A DNA stretch of 51,756 nt from Alphaproteobacteria bacterium (lineage in GTDB: Bacteria; Pseudomonadota; Alphaproteobacteria; Micavibrionales; UBA2020), in the NCBI GenBank assembly GCA_021413445.1, contig JAIOQI010000051.1:1-51756 (forward strand), written 5' to 3'. A program made the position numbers and the translations under genes. Of this stretch, positions 41,011 through 51,756 are shown in pieces. The number at the start of each line of letters is the position of its first letter. Position 1 is the stretch's first letter. The notes beneath the pieces were generated by a model. The model saw only the letters and a list, made by a program, of their open reading frames with translations, had not been told where the DNA came from and did no database searches.

Positions 41011-41811
41011 ATGGAAGCAAGCTTGAACCCAGTGCAGCTCCTGCAATGGTACATGGATATAGGGGTGGATGAGGCGATCGGGGAGGAACTGATCGACAGA
41101 ACCCGTATTGTGGAAAAACCCCCTGTCATCAGTGCCACCATTCTTCCCATAACGCAGGTTTCTCCCCCTCCCGCGCCAATCATCGGAACGATCGAGGCCT
41201 TGGGCGAGGCCAAGGTATTGGCGGCGGCGGCGAAAACGGTGGAAGAGCTGAAGGCCGCGCTGGAAGGTTTTCAGGGCTTGTCCCTGAAGCGCACCGCCAC
41301 GCAGATAGTTTTTGCCGACGGCGCGCCCACGGCCAGGGTGATGCTGGTCGGCGAAGTGCCGGGCGCGGACGAGGACCGCATCGGCCGGCCTTTCGCCGGC
41401 GCCAGCGGGCAATTGCTGGACAAGATGCTGGCCGCCATCGGGCTCAGTCGCGAAAATAATGTTTACATTACTAATGTGATTAACTGGCGCCCGCCCGGCA
41501 ACCGCACGCCGTCGGAGGCGGAATTGGCGCTCAGCCTGCCCTTCGTGCAGAGGCACATCGAGCTGGTCAATCCCGCCGTCCTCGTTTATGTGGGCGGCGT
41601 CGCGACCAAGGCGCTGCTCCAGAGCAGCCAGAGCGTCATGCGCCTGCGCGGCAAGTGGATGGATTATTCATCGGAAGGTTTGCAGCAGCCGATCCCGTCG
41701 CTGGCGATGTTTAATCCCACCTACCTGATAGGGTCTCCGGCGCAGAAAGGCCTGGCCTGGGCGGATCTGCTGATGCTGAAGGCGAAGCTGCAAGAGCTGG
41801 GCGTGCTGTAA
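41011..41811 (+). CDS. Family-4 uracil-DNA glycosylase lacking all iron-sulfur cysteines
   Basis: A 266-residue protein with the family-4 core: GEVPGADEDRIGRPFAGASGQLL (motif 1 near 114), ITNVINWRPPGNRTPSEAE and a motif-2 region FNPTYLI near 234-240. A normal family-4 enzyme has four cysteines holding a 4Fe-4S cluster. This one has no cysteine anywhere: the usual GC before LK is GLSLK (L90), the K-C before RPPGN is NW (W159), and the CRPF position is LSLPF. The motif-2 histidine is asparagine (N235). It may be inactive, or work without a cluster. It sits in the usual alphaproteobacterial place next to ETF-QO and before slt. Confidence 0.85.
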   Translation: MEASLNPVQLLQWYMDIGVDEAIGEELIDRTRIVEKPPVISATILPITQVSPPPAPIIGTIEALGEAKVLAAAAKTVEELKAALEGFQGLSLKRTATQIVFADGAPTARVMLVGEVPGADEDRIGRPFAGASGQLLDKMLAAIGLSRENNVYITNVINWRPPGNRTPSEAELALSLPFVQRHIELVNPAVLVYVGGVATKALLQSSQSVMRLRGKWMDYSSEGLQQPIPSLAMFNPTYLIGSPAQKGLAWADLLMLKAKLQELGVL

Positions 41812-41816
41812 AAAAA

Positions 41817-42344
41817 TCAGGGCGAAAGCTTTGCTTTGAACTTCTTGATTTTTTCCGCTTCCTGTTCCGTGTAGGTCACCTGCTGCCAGAATCCCTCCGG
41901 CGGGGCGGTGGCATCCACATCCGGATCGGCGCCGTTCCGGACCAGCAGTTTTGCAATCGAGGCGTTCGGGTGGTCCACGCCCTTGAGGGCGGCGGCCGTG
42001 AAGATGGCGCGCAGGGATTCATTTTTAAGGCTCTGGTCGTCCCTGATGCGGTTGAACAAAATGCCCACAATGGTCACGTCCGGCGCCTGTTCATTGGCGC
42101 CGATGCTGGCGAGGGTGTCCGCGATGGCGTGTTTGTACGCCGGGGACGCCGTATCAATGCCCGGCAGTTCAAGCAATGCTTCGACTTGTTCCACATCCTG
42201 GAGGTAATTGGCGGCGCGATACAGCAGATGTTGATAGGTCGCCAGGCCGCGATCATGACGCACAAGCTCGGCCAATGCCTTTTTGTCCCCGGTTTCTTCG
42301 AGGGCCTCGATCATTTTCATGCGCAATTTAATTTTATCCGCCAT
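41817..42344 (-). CDS. Ankyrin-repeat-like hypothetical protein
   Basis: A 175-residue cytosolic helical protein. The segment ALKGVDHPNASIAKLLVRNGADPDVDATAP is a clear ankyrin-like repeat, and the preceding parts (VEALLELPGIDTASPAYKHAI) look like weaker ones. Such proteins act as protein-protein adaptors. No partner can be deduced. Convergent with the glycosylase gene, 5 bases apart. Confidence 0.65.
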   Translation of the reverse strand: MADKIKLRMKMIEALEETGDKKALAELVRHDRGLATYQHLLYRAANYLQDVEQVEALLELPGIDTASPAYKHAIADTLASIGANEQAPDVTIVGILFNRIRDDQSLKNESLRAIFTAAALKGVDHPNASIAKLLVRNGADPDVDATAPPEGFWQQVTYTEQEAEKIKKFKAKLSP

Positions 42345-42460
42345 GATATTTATCTTCCCGTCTGAACCTGTTTGTAAGGCTTGAAACCATGCTAACTCAT
42401 CGCTATTATTATGTCAATACTCAAATACTATAATTGAGTGGGTTGGAGTGAGCCTATAGC

Positions 42461-43150
42461 TTAAATTTTCAGGGTTTTCGGCTTTAGGGCGGCGGTTTTT
42501 GCATGCTCTTGCGCCTCATAAGCCAACCGCGTTTCGCGGGCGGCGGGGAATTGCGTTTCCACCACTTTTTGCAGCAGCAGATCGTGGCCGGGGGTGTCTT
42601 TGGCGTAGAAAGACTGATGGCCGGAATGCAAAAAGCGCCGGGCGTAATCTTCCATGATCGCGGCCTGCTGCTCGACGCAGAAATCCGCGAAGTGGGATTT
42701 TGAATTCAACGTGTAATAATAGTCGTGGCACATCTCCAGCGCATCCGTCTTGGCCGTCTGCCGCTGCCAGACATGGGTCATTTCGTGGACGAAGGTGCCG
42801 AATTTGAAAATGTCCTGATCCAGGCTGTAGTCGGGCGAGGCGCAGGTGTTGCCGTAGAACTGGATGCTGCGCCGGTCGGGAACCCGCGACACCATGAGGA
42901 GGCTGGGCGGGTAGAAATACTTTTTGACGATGCCGGTATTCACCGCATCGCCGAACAGCCCGTGCACGAGATTGATCTCGCTTTCCGTCAGCGGCGCGGA
43001 GGAGAGCAGGGAAGTATGGACGGCGGTGTCTTTGACGACCGGGGATGGCGGGGGCTGAAGATTATTCCCGCCGCATCCCGCAGACAAGGCCAGCACCGTC
43101 CCGAGCACGGCGGTCTTGAAGAAGCGCGACAATTTCTTGCCCGCGTTCAC
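42461..43150 (-). CDS. Exported HExxH protein, predicted lipoprotein (paralogue 1)
   Basis: A 229-residue protein with a lipobox (ALSAGC, C26). The mature region has FVHEMTHVWQRQ with H122, E123 and H126, a metal-binding HExxH, and CVEQQAAIMEDYARRFL with E160 as a possible third ligand. The pattern recalls DUF4157-type zinc metalloproteases, but it is not a classical peptidase family I can name. It overlaps its paralogue by ATGA and is the second gene of the pair. Confidence 0.75.
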   Translation of the reverse strand: MNAGKKLSRFFKTAVLGTVLALSAGCGGNNLQPPPSPVVKDTAVHTSLLSSAPLTESEINLVHGLFGDAVNTGIVKKYFYPPSLLMVSRVPDRRSIQFYGNTCASPDYSLDQDIFKFGTFVHEMTHVWQRQTAKTDALEMCHDYYYTLNSKSHFADFCVEQQAAIMEDYARRFLHSGHQSFYAKDTPGHDLLLQKVVETQFPAARETRLAYEAQEHAKTAALKPKTLKI

Positions 43151-43836
43151 GGTTTGGGGGATTTCAGGCTTGCGGCGGCGGTTTTCAGCTGCGTCTGTTT
43201 TTCCGCCGCCAGCCGCGTCTTGCGCGCTTCGGGGAACCGGTCTTCCACCACCTTTTTCAGCAGGGCGTCGTTTTCCGGGATATTTTTTATATACAGCGAT
43301 GTGTGGTTATCATGCAGGAAACGCATCGCGTAATCCTCGATGATGGCGCCCTGTTGTTCGATGCAGAAATCGCTGAAACGGGAGTTGGCGTCCAGCGTGT
43401 AGTCGTAGTCGTGGCAGCTCATAAACAACAGCTCCACCCCGGGGATTTTCTGTCTTTGCCAGATATGGGTCATTTCATGGATAAACGTGCCGTAGATAGT
43501 TGCCCTTGGGTCGCTACAGTCAGGCAAGCCGTTTCGCTCGTAGAAAATGATATTTTTTTTATCATTTACGGAGGCGGGGGTTTCCGTGGTGCTGTGGGGG
43601 TGGTAATGGCTGAAGGGGTAAGGGTAAGCGTTTTTCCGGACAATCGAGGTGTTCACTTCATCGCCAAAAATACTTTTCACCAGGGCAATTTCATTTTTCG
43701 TGAGCGGCTCGACGGCGACGGGGCCGTCTGCAGCAGGGGCATTATCCCCGGATAAGCCCACGGCCAGCGCCGCCGCGAGCGCAACCTTTTTGAAGGCGGA
43801 TGACAGCTTTTGCCTGAAATTTTTTTCCGACGACAT
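43147..43836 (-). CDS. Exported HExxH protein (paralogue 2)
   Basis: A 229-residue tandem paralogue of the gene after it. A short signal-like N-terminus (KKVALAAALAVGLSG) lacks the lipobox cysteine of its partner. The motifs FIHEMTHIWQRQ (H120, E121, H124) and CIEQQGAIIEDYAMRFL (E160) are shared. AGGAAAGAATAA precedes the ATG. Likely a duplicated gene of an envelope or secreted zinc protein pair, with one copy membrane-anchored and one probably soluble. Confidence 0.75.
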   Translation of the reverse strand: MSSEKNFRQKLSSAFKKVALAAALAVGLSGDNAPAADGPVAVEPLTKNEIALVKSIFGDEVNTSIVRKNAYPYPFSHYHPHSTTETPASVNDKKNIIFYERNGLPDCSDPRATIYGTFIHEMTHIWQRQKIPGVELLFMSCHDYDYTLDANSRFSDFCIEQQGAIIEDYAMRFLHDNHTSLYIKNIPENDALLKKVVEDRFPEARKTRLAAEKQTQLKTAAASLKSPKP

Positions 43837-43970
43837 TTATTCTTTCCTAAAAAATTATGTATATCAAGACCTTAGGGCGGCGTCAAGGGGTGACCTTATG
43901 TCAAAGATTTGCAAATCCAGCTGTTTTACTTTAAGAATACAGCTCAAATAACATTAAAGGCAGTTGTGCA

Positions 43971-45848
43971 TTGAGTTTCAAGCGCCGACAAAGACAGATT
44001 TTTTTGATAATGGTCATGCTGTTTGCCCTTTCTTCTGCGGTGACGGCGGTTGCCGCGCCAGCTTCATCAACAGTCAAAAAACCTGCGGCGCACAAGGCTG
44101 CGCCCAAAGCCCAGAAATCTAAAGCGGTTCGTAAACCTCCCGTCAAAAAAGTCGAAGCGCCGAAGCCGGAGGTGCTGTCGCCTTTTTCCCTGGACGGGCA
44201 GGTTTTCAAGCGCAGCAGGGGCGGCGACCGGCTGACGGATGACGATGCGGCGCGCTATGCGCATGTTTTCGCTTTTCAGGACGTCGGCAATTTCAGGAAG
44301 GCCAATGAGGAAATCAAGAAACTGAAAGACCACCGCCTGATGGGGCATGTACTGTTCCAGCGCTTCACCGGCCGGGATTATAAGGCGACCTACAAGGAGC
44401 TTGCCGACTGGATGAAGCTTTACAGCGACCATCCCGGGGCGCAGAAAATTTACGCCCTGGCCCAAAACCGCCACTCTCAAAAAGGCGCGCCGTCTTTGAC
44501 CGGGCCGCGCATCAGCAAAGGCGTGACGGGATACCATGATTACGATACCGGCCAGCTGGCCCAGCCTTATATGGCGGATCAGGAATACAGTCTGCGGGAA
44601 CGCGACATCATGGCGGACATCAGCCGGAACCTGTCGGAAAACCCGAGCAGGGCCTTGAACCGCCTTGAGGGGGCGGGGAGCGTTTTCAACCCGACAAAAT
44701 ACGATGCCCTGCGCGCGCAGATCGCCGAGTCATATTTTTATAACGGCAATGTGGGGCAGGCCTATAAACTGGCGACGGCCAGCTCCAGCCGTTCCGGGAA
44801 GGACATCCCCCTGGCTGGATGGATTGCCGGCCTGTCCGCCTGGAAGCTGGGCAAATACAGCGAAGCCGCGGAACATTTCGAGCGCGTGGCCGATTCTCCG
44901 CGGGCCTCCGCCTGGATGGCGGCGGGGGGCGCGCATTGGGCGGCCCGCTCTTACCTCAGGAACCATCAGCCGCAGAAAGTCAGCCTGTGGCTGCGGAAAG
45001 CGGCGGAACATCCGCGCAGCTTCTACGGCATCATCTCCGCAAAGGCGCTCGGCATGGAGCAGTCGCGCTTCACCTGGGAAATACCGGAGCTGGGAAGCGG
45101 GCTGGTGGAAATCCTGGCGGAAATTCCGTCGGGCCGCCGCGCCCTGGCGCTGATGGATGCACGGCGCCCCATATTGGCGGAACAGGAGCTGCGCCAGATC
45201 AACCCCGGCGACGACGGAACGCTGCAGGAGGCGATGATGGCGCTCGCCCATGAGTCGGGAGCGCCGGCGTTTGAAATGCGCCTGGGCAGCGGGCTGAAGA
45301 ACAGGAGCGGCGGTTTGTATGATGCCGCGCTTTACCCGGACGCGCCCTGGCAGCCCGAGGGCGGCTATCATGTGGACAAGGCGCTGGTCCATGCCTTCAT
45401 TCGCCAGGAATCGAAATTTGACGCCGTCGCCAGCAACAAAAGTTCGGGCGCGATGGGGATCATGCAGCTGATGCCCTCCACCGCCATGCTGATGGCGCGT
45501 AAATACAACATCAAGGTCGATAAGGACCGGTTGCAGGAACCGGCGGTCAATATCCGCCTGGGCCAGAAATACCTGGCGGATATGTTGCAGGAAGGCAGCG
45601 TGCAGAACAACCTGTTCAAGCTGGCCGTGGCGTATAACGCCGGCCCCGGCAAGCTCTCCCGCTGGGAAAGGGAGGTCCATTACGGCAATGATCCGCTGCT
45701 GTTCATCGAGTCCATCCCCGTCTCGGAAACGCGCATTTTCGTCGAGCGGGTGCTGACCAACTACTGGATCTACCGCATCAAATACGGCCAGAACACCGAT
45801 TCGCTGGAAAACGTCGCCGCCGGGGAATGGCCGCTCTACGCCAAGTAA
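43971..45848 (+). CDS. slt: Soluble lytic murein transglycosylase (Slt-like)
   Basis: A 625-residue periplasmic peptidoglycan lyase. The TTG at 43971 is the likely start because AAAGG is 10 bases ahead and it gives a basic signal peptide ([20 protein letters not shown]). A long superhelical region with repeats follows, then the SLT catalytic domain with [30 protein letters not shown] and catalytic glutamate E480. It cleaves glycan strands to 1,6-anhydromuropeptides during wall turnover. It precedes alaS by 73 bases. Confidence 0.93.
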   Translation: MSFKRRQRQIFLIMVMLFALSSAVTAVAAPASSTVKKPAAHKAAPKAQKSKAVRKPPVKKVEAPKPEVLSPFSLDGQVFKRSRGGDRLTDDDAARYAHVFAFQDVGNFRKANEEIKKLKDHRLMGHVLFQRFTGRDYKATYKELADWMKLYSDHPGAQKIYALAQNRHSQKGAPSLTGPRISKGVTGYHDYDTGQLAQPYMADQEYSLRERDIMADISRNLSENPSRALNRLEGAGSVFNPTKYDALRAQIAESYFYNGNVGQAYKLATASSSRSGKDIPLAGWIAGLSAWKLGKYSEAAEHFERVADSPRASAWMAAGGAHWAARSYLRNHQPQKVSLWLRKAAEHPRSFYGIISAKALGMEQSRFTWEIPELGSGLVEILAEIPSGRRALALMDARRPILAEQELRQINPGDDGTLQEAMMALAHESGAPAFEMRLGSGLKNRSGGLYDAALYPDAPWQPEGGYHVDKALVHAFIRQESKFDAVASNKSSGAMGIMQLMPSTAMLMARKYNIKVDKDRLQEPAVNIRLGQKYLADMLQEGSVQNNLFKLAVAYNAGPGKLSRWEREVHYGNDPLLFIESIPVSETRIFVERVLTNYWIYRIKYGQNTDSLENVAAGEWPLYAK

Positions 45849-45921
45849 CGTAGGGCTACCTTTTTGCGCGGAATTTTGTATAATCGCCGGACTGTTCAGA
45901 CACTATACGAGGGCATGGAAG

Positions 45922-48627
<2,706 letters not shown>

Positions 48628-48636
48628 GTTGAAATC

Positions 48637-48738
48637 GTCATCCCCGCGAAAGCGGGGACCTAGTTGGTGTTTTGCTTTAGTAGCGGTGTAGTTCATATAT
48701 AAAAGACCCAACTGGGCCCCTGCTTCCGCAGGGGTGAC
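48637..48738. repeat. 102-bp palindromic interspersed element between alaS and ndk
   Basis: Bounded by GTCA and TGAC, its two ends are inverted copies of each other over about 33 bases (left GTCATCCCCGCGAAAGCGGGG, right read backwards GTCACCCCTGCGGAAGCAGGG). Each end is itself a hairpin: CCCCGC/GCGGGG at 48642-48657 and CCCCTGC/GCAGGGG at 48717-48734. It resembles the GTCAT-CCCCGC repeat families of many Proteobacteria. In RNA it may also act as the alaS terminator. Confidence 0.75.
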
Positions 48739-48831
48739 TATTACTTTTTATTGCAGCCCTTGCTTTATATTTTAAAAGGACGTATAAGAACACCCTCAAA
48801 GATTCTCACGCCCAAAATAAAGGAAAAATCC

Positions 48832-49254
48832 ATGGCCAAAGAACGCACCTTCTCCATCCTGAAACCGGACGCTACGCGCCGCAACCTGACCGGCAAGATC
48901 AACGCCAAGTTTGAGGAAAAGGGCCTGCGCATCGTCGCGCAAAAGCGCCTGCAGATGACCAAGGCCATGGCGGAAGGTTTCTACGCGGTCCACAAAGAGC
49001 GTCCCTTCTACAACGACCTGGTCAAGTTCATGATTTCCGGCCCGGTGGTCGTGCAGGTGCTGGAGGGCGATGATGCCGTCGCGCTGAACCGCAAGATCAT
49101 GGGCGCCACTAACCCCGCCAATGCCGATGCCGGCACCATCCGCAAGGAGTTCGCCGAATCAATCGAAGCGAATTCCGTCCACGGCTCCGACAGCGCGGAG
49201 AACGCGAAAACCGAGATCGCTTTCTTCTTCAGTGAAATCGAGATCGTTGTCTAA
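48832..49254 (+). CDS. ndk: Nucleoside diphosphate kinase
   Basis: A 140-residue enzyme, full family length, that balances nucleoside triphosphates. The start [17 protein letters not shown], the phosphohistidine in [10 protein letters not shown] (H117) and [17 protein letters not shown] are diagnostic. I chose the ATG at 48832 because AAAGGA is ahead of it; the longer upstream frame is not supported. It ends 4 bases from the convergent kinase gene. Confidence 0.97.
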   Translation: MAKERTFSILKPDATRRNLTGKINAKFEEKGLRIVAQKRLQMTKAMAEGFYAVHKERPFYNDLVKFMISGPVVVQVLEGDDAVALNRKIMGATNPANADAGTIRKEFAESIEANSVHGSDSAENAKTEIAFFFSEIEIVV

Positions 49255-49258
49255 CTAA

Positions 49259-51756
49259 CTAGGACTTGATCCACTCATCGATGGTTTTGCGGGTCTCTGC
49301 ATAGACCGGGCGCAGTTGCCCGAGGGTCTGGGCAAGGGCTTCGCCTGAAGGGCCGGATTTTGCCTGGCGGTCAAGCTGCGCCCCCACTTCGCTCAAGGCC
49401 AGCAGGCCGAAGTTGGCGGTCATGCCCTTGATGTCATGCCCCCGACCGGCGGCGGCTTTGAGGTCGTTGTCGGCCACGGCTTTTTCGGCGGCGGCGATGA
49501 GTTCTTCCGTCTTGTCGTAGAAGCCCTTCATCATGTCGTCCAGTTGCGCCTTGTTCATGCTGCTTTTCAGCGTGCTGAGGGTTTCCGGATCGAACAGGGC
49601 GGTGGTGGGCTTGAAGGCCGGCGCTTCAGCAGCGCTCTTGGGCGCGGGCGCTGCCGCCACTGGTGCCCCTAATCCGCTGAAAGGCCCTTCCTTCTTCGCC
49701 ACCTGCAGGAGCAGGGCGCGCAGCTGTTCAAGGTTGACCGGCTTGCTGCAGGAAGCGTTCATGCCCGCCTTGAAGCAGATGTTCAGGTCATCCGGCGAGG
49801 TGTTGGAGGTCATGGCGACGATGGGAATGGCGGCCTTCTCCTTGTCCGGCAGGGCGCGGATCATGCGCGTGGCTTCAGGACCGTCGATGTCCGGCATTTC
49901 CATGTCCATCAGGACGACGTCAAAGGTCATCTTGGCGATTTCCTCCAGCGCCGCCCGCGCGCCGCCGACGGTGATGATGGTATGCTTGTCTTTTTCAAGC
50001 AGCCCGGCGACCACTTTCTGGTTGATGAGGTTGTCATCGACGACGAGGATCTTGATCGGGATGGCCTCGATATGCGCCGCGGCGGTGTCTTCTTCAACCG
50101 CCGCCCCTTCTTCGAAGGCCAGGGTGAAGAAAAAGGTCGTGCCGGCGCCGAGCGCGCTGGTCATCTCGACCATGCCGCCCATGGCGGCGGTCAGTTGCTG
50201 CGAGATGGACAGCCCGAGGCCGGTGCCGCCGAAACGCCGCGCAATGCTGGCATGCCCCTGGGCGTAGGGGACGAAGACGGTCTTTTGCACTTCAGGCGAC
50301 ATGCCGATGCCGGTATCCTTGACGCCGAAATAAATTTTATGCCTGCCGTTTTCATCGCGGCCGACCGGCTTGACGATCAGCGTGACGCTGCCCTTGTCCG
50401 TGAACTTGATGGAGTTGCCGATCAGGTTCAGCAATATCTGGCGGATGCGGGTCGGGTCGCCCTTCAGCAGCCGCGGCGTTTGCGGATCGACGTCGGTCTT
50501 CAAGGCGATCTTCTTTTCATCGGCGCGGCTGGACATCAGGGGGATCACGCCTTCGATCAGGCGCATCAGGTCGAAGTTGATGGTTTCAATGTCCATTTTC
50601 TTGACGCCGACCTTGGAGAAATCAAGGATATCGTTGATGAGCGCCAGCAGCGCGTTGCAGGAGTACTGCAGGGTGTCCACATATTCTTTTTGCTTCTCGT
50701 TGAGCGGCGTGTCCGTCAGCAGGCGTATCATCCCCATGATCCCGGTCATGGGGGTGCGGATCTCGTGGCTGACGATGGCCAGGAAATCGGTCCGCGCCCT
50801 GGTGGCGTCATCGGCGATTTTTTTGGCTTCGTTGAGGGCCTCGACGTGGCTGGCCTCGCAGCTTTTCAGGTTCGCAATCAGTTCTTTTTCGTGCTTGGTC
50901 ACGATCTGGAGCTCGGCCTGGTCGTTCTGCTCCTTTCTTTTGAGGAATTCGATTTCCTGCTTCTGGCGCAGCAGGGCTTCCGTCTCGCCCTGTTGCTGCG
51001 GCTTGCCGCTGGTGGCGGTGAAGCGCAGGGCCGCGAATGACAGCAGCAGGAGATGCAGGGCAAAGCTCAGCCAGTAAAGGTTGATGTTAAGCGCCGAGAT
51101 CTCCATCGAGCCGGTCAGGCTGGACTCCGTCAGGATGGAGCCGCTGAAAAGCACCAGCCAGGCCAGGGCGTACATGAGCGCCGGCGGCGCCGGTTGTTTC
51201 AGCGCGGCCGGGATGCAGATGATGAAAATGAATGCCGGAAGCGCCAGGGGCAGGAAATGCAAAAACAGGGGGCTGGTCATTCCCGCGACGGACTCCGGCC
51301 CGAAGCCGAGCGCGGCGATGAAGGCAATCGCGGTCACGGCGAGCATAATCAGGCGGGGGAGGGCGGTTTGCGGGCCGCGGGCGGAAAAGAAAAACTGTTT
51401 TGTCAGCAGCAGGGCGGCCAGGGCGGCGACGGCATGCAGGACGTCGAGATAAACGATGCCGGTGTTGTTTCCCTGCGATACGATTTCGTCAGTGCCCTTG
51501 AAAATCAGGAATTGCGCCGCCGTGTAGGCGATCAGGAATGCAGGGACAGGGTAGTCGTAGCGCCATAAAAACAGCAGCGATATGCCGATCAGCAGCCCGA
51601 CGGCGGCCAGCAGGGCATTGTTTTTGAAAACGATGCCCTCACTGATCGCCTGGTACAGGGGCTGGTCTTCAAGCTGCGGCGCCAGCACCAGCGGCACGCC
51701 CGGCGTCGGCTTGATATAGAGGGCAAAGGTTTTCTCCTGTTGCGGTTCCAGCGTCA
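49259..51756 (-). CDS. Hybrid sensor histidine kinase with 7TM-DISM-like sensor, receiver and HPt (5' end outside)
   Basis: At least 831 residues; the frame is open to the window edge, so the start is missing. The visible N-terminal part (TLEPQQEKTFALYIKPT, then seven hydrophobic segments) fits a 7TM-DISM sensor. A coiled coil (about 50.85-50.98 kb) leads to the kinase core with AIVSHEIRTPMTGIMG, ATP-site DTGIGMSPE and GGTGLGLSIS. A receiver with VVDDNLINQK and VLMDMEMPD follows, and an HPt domain with GRGHDIKGMT ends the protein. A phosphorelay His-Asp-His in one chain; the output regulator is not in the window. Confidence 0.92.
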   Translation of the reverse strand, partial: TLEPQQEKTFALYIKPTPGVPLVLAPQLEDQPLYQAISEGIVFKNNALLAAVGLLIGISLLFLWRYDYPVPAFLIAYTAAQFLIFKGTDEIVSQGNNTGIVYLDVLHAVAALAALLLTKQFFFSARGPQTALPRLIMLAVTAIAFIAALGFGPESVAGMTSPLFLHFLPLALPAFIFIICIPAALKQPAPPALMYALAWLVLFSGSILTESSLTGSMEISALNINLYWLSFALHLLLLSFAALRFTATSGKPQQQGETEALLRQKQEIEFLKRKEQNDQAELQIVTKHEKELIANLKSCEASHVEALNEAKKIADDATRARTDFLAIVSHEIRTPMTGIMGMIRLLTDTPLNEKQKEYVDTLQYSCNALLALINDILDFSKVGVKKMDIETINFDLMRLIEGVIPLMSSRADEKKIALKTDVDPQTPRLLKGDPTRIRQILLNLIGNSIKFTDKGSVTLIVKPVGRDENGRHKIYFGVKDTGIGMSPEVQKTVFVPYAQGHASIARRFGGTGLGLSISQQLTAAMGGMVEMTSALGAGTTFFFTLAFEEGAAVEEDTAAAHIEAIPIKILVVDDNLINQKVVAGLLEKDKHTIITVGGARAALEEIAKMTFDVVLMDMEMPDIDGPEATRMIRALPDKEKAAIPIVAMTSNTSPDDLNICFKAGMNASCSKPVNLEQLRALLLQVAKKEGPFSGLGAPVAAAPAPKSAAEAPAFKPTTALFDPETLSTLKSSMNKAQLDDMMKGFYDKTEELIAAAEKAVADNDLKAAAGRGHDIKGMTANFGLLALSEVGAQLDRQAKSGPSGEALAQTLGQLRPVYAETRKTIDEWIKS

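Overview
The window reads as chromosome of a GC-rich Alphaproteobacterium. The gene content (cbb3 oxidase cluster, ETF-ubiquinone oxidoreductase next to a family-4 uracil-DNA glycosylase and a soluble lytic transglycosylase, ispE, alaS, ndk, a hybrid kinase with a 7TM-DISM-like sensor) suggests an aerobic, deep-branching lineage such as Rhodospirillales or Micavibrionales. That placement is inference; there is no rRNA or marker-based classification here. Gene packing is tight: six tail-to-tail gene pairs are separated by only 1 to 8 bases, and many operon partners overlap by ATGA or GTGA.

Layout. 1-6589: the end of ccoN, then ccoO-ccoQ-ccoP-ccoG-ccoH-ccoI-ccoS, the full cbb3 oxidase structural and maturation set. 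6624-6947: a small XRE-type regulator with its own operator-like sites. 7291-12606: leftward block with PolX DNA polymerase, a small lipoprotein, a cyanophycin-synthetase-like enzyme and a small unknown protein. 13026-15064: a membrane protein and a separate ATPase that together make one YddA/SbmA-type ABC transporter; a perfect 93-bp tandem duplication covers the start of the first gene. 15088-21514: aldehyde dehydrogenase, DAO-type flavoprotein, acid-ceramidase-like hydrolase, DUF962-like membrane protein, inositol/histidinol phosphatase and an LpxH-like phosphoesterase. 21799-22692: an outer-membrane barrel protein behind a clear promoter.

23027-33302 is the accessory core. It holds a three-gene, translationally coupled operon (a PEP-utilising phosphohistidine protein, a separate ATP-binding PEP-synthase-type protein, and a DHA2-like MFS exporter) that looks like a rifampin-phosphotransferase-like enzyme divided into two polypeptides and joined to an efflux pump. 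Next come an AT-rich DUF1566-like gene with a consensus promoter, ovoA (ovothiol synthesis), the 3' remnant of a Fic gene, a DUF1826-like gene starting at TTG, a DnaQ-exonuclease/Sel1 fusion coupled to a thiopurine methyltransferase, and a SieB-like membrane gene abutting tRNA-Gln(TTG).

33679-51756 returns to housekeeping style: a Sel1-repeat membrane protein, ispE, a TPR lipoprotein, a lipase-like hydrolase, ETF-QO, a family-4 uracil-DNA glycosylase that has lost every cysteine, an ankyrin-like protein, two tandem exported HExxH proteins, a lytic transglycosylase, alaS (whose last ~135 codons have a different base composition), a 102-bp palindromic repeat element, ndk, and a hybrid histidine kinase cut by the window edge. 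The best candidates for something undescribed are the divided PEP-dependent phosphotransferase plus exporter operon (23027-26936), the cysteine-free glycosylase (41011-41811) and the divergent cyanophycin-synthetase-like enzyme (9565-12231).
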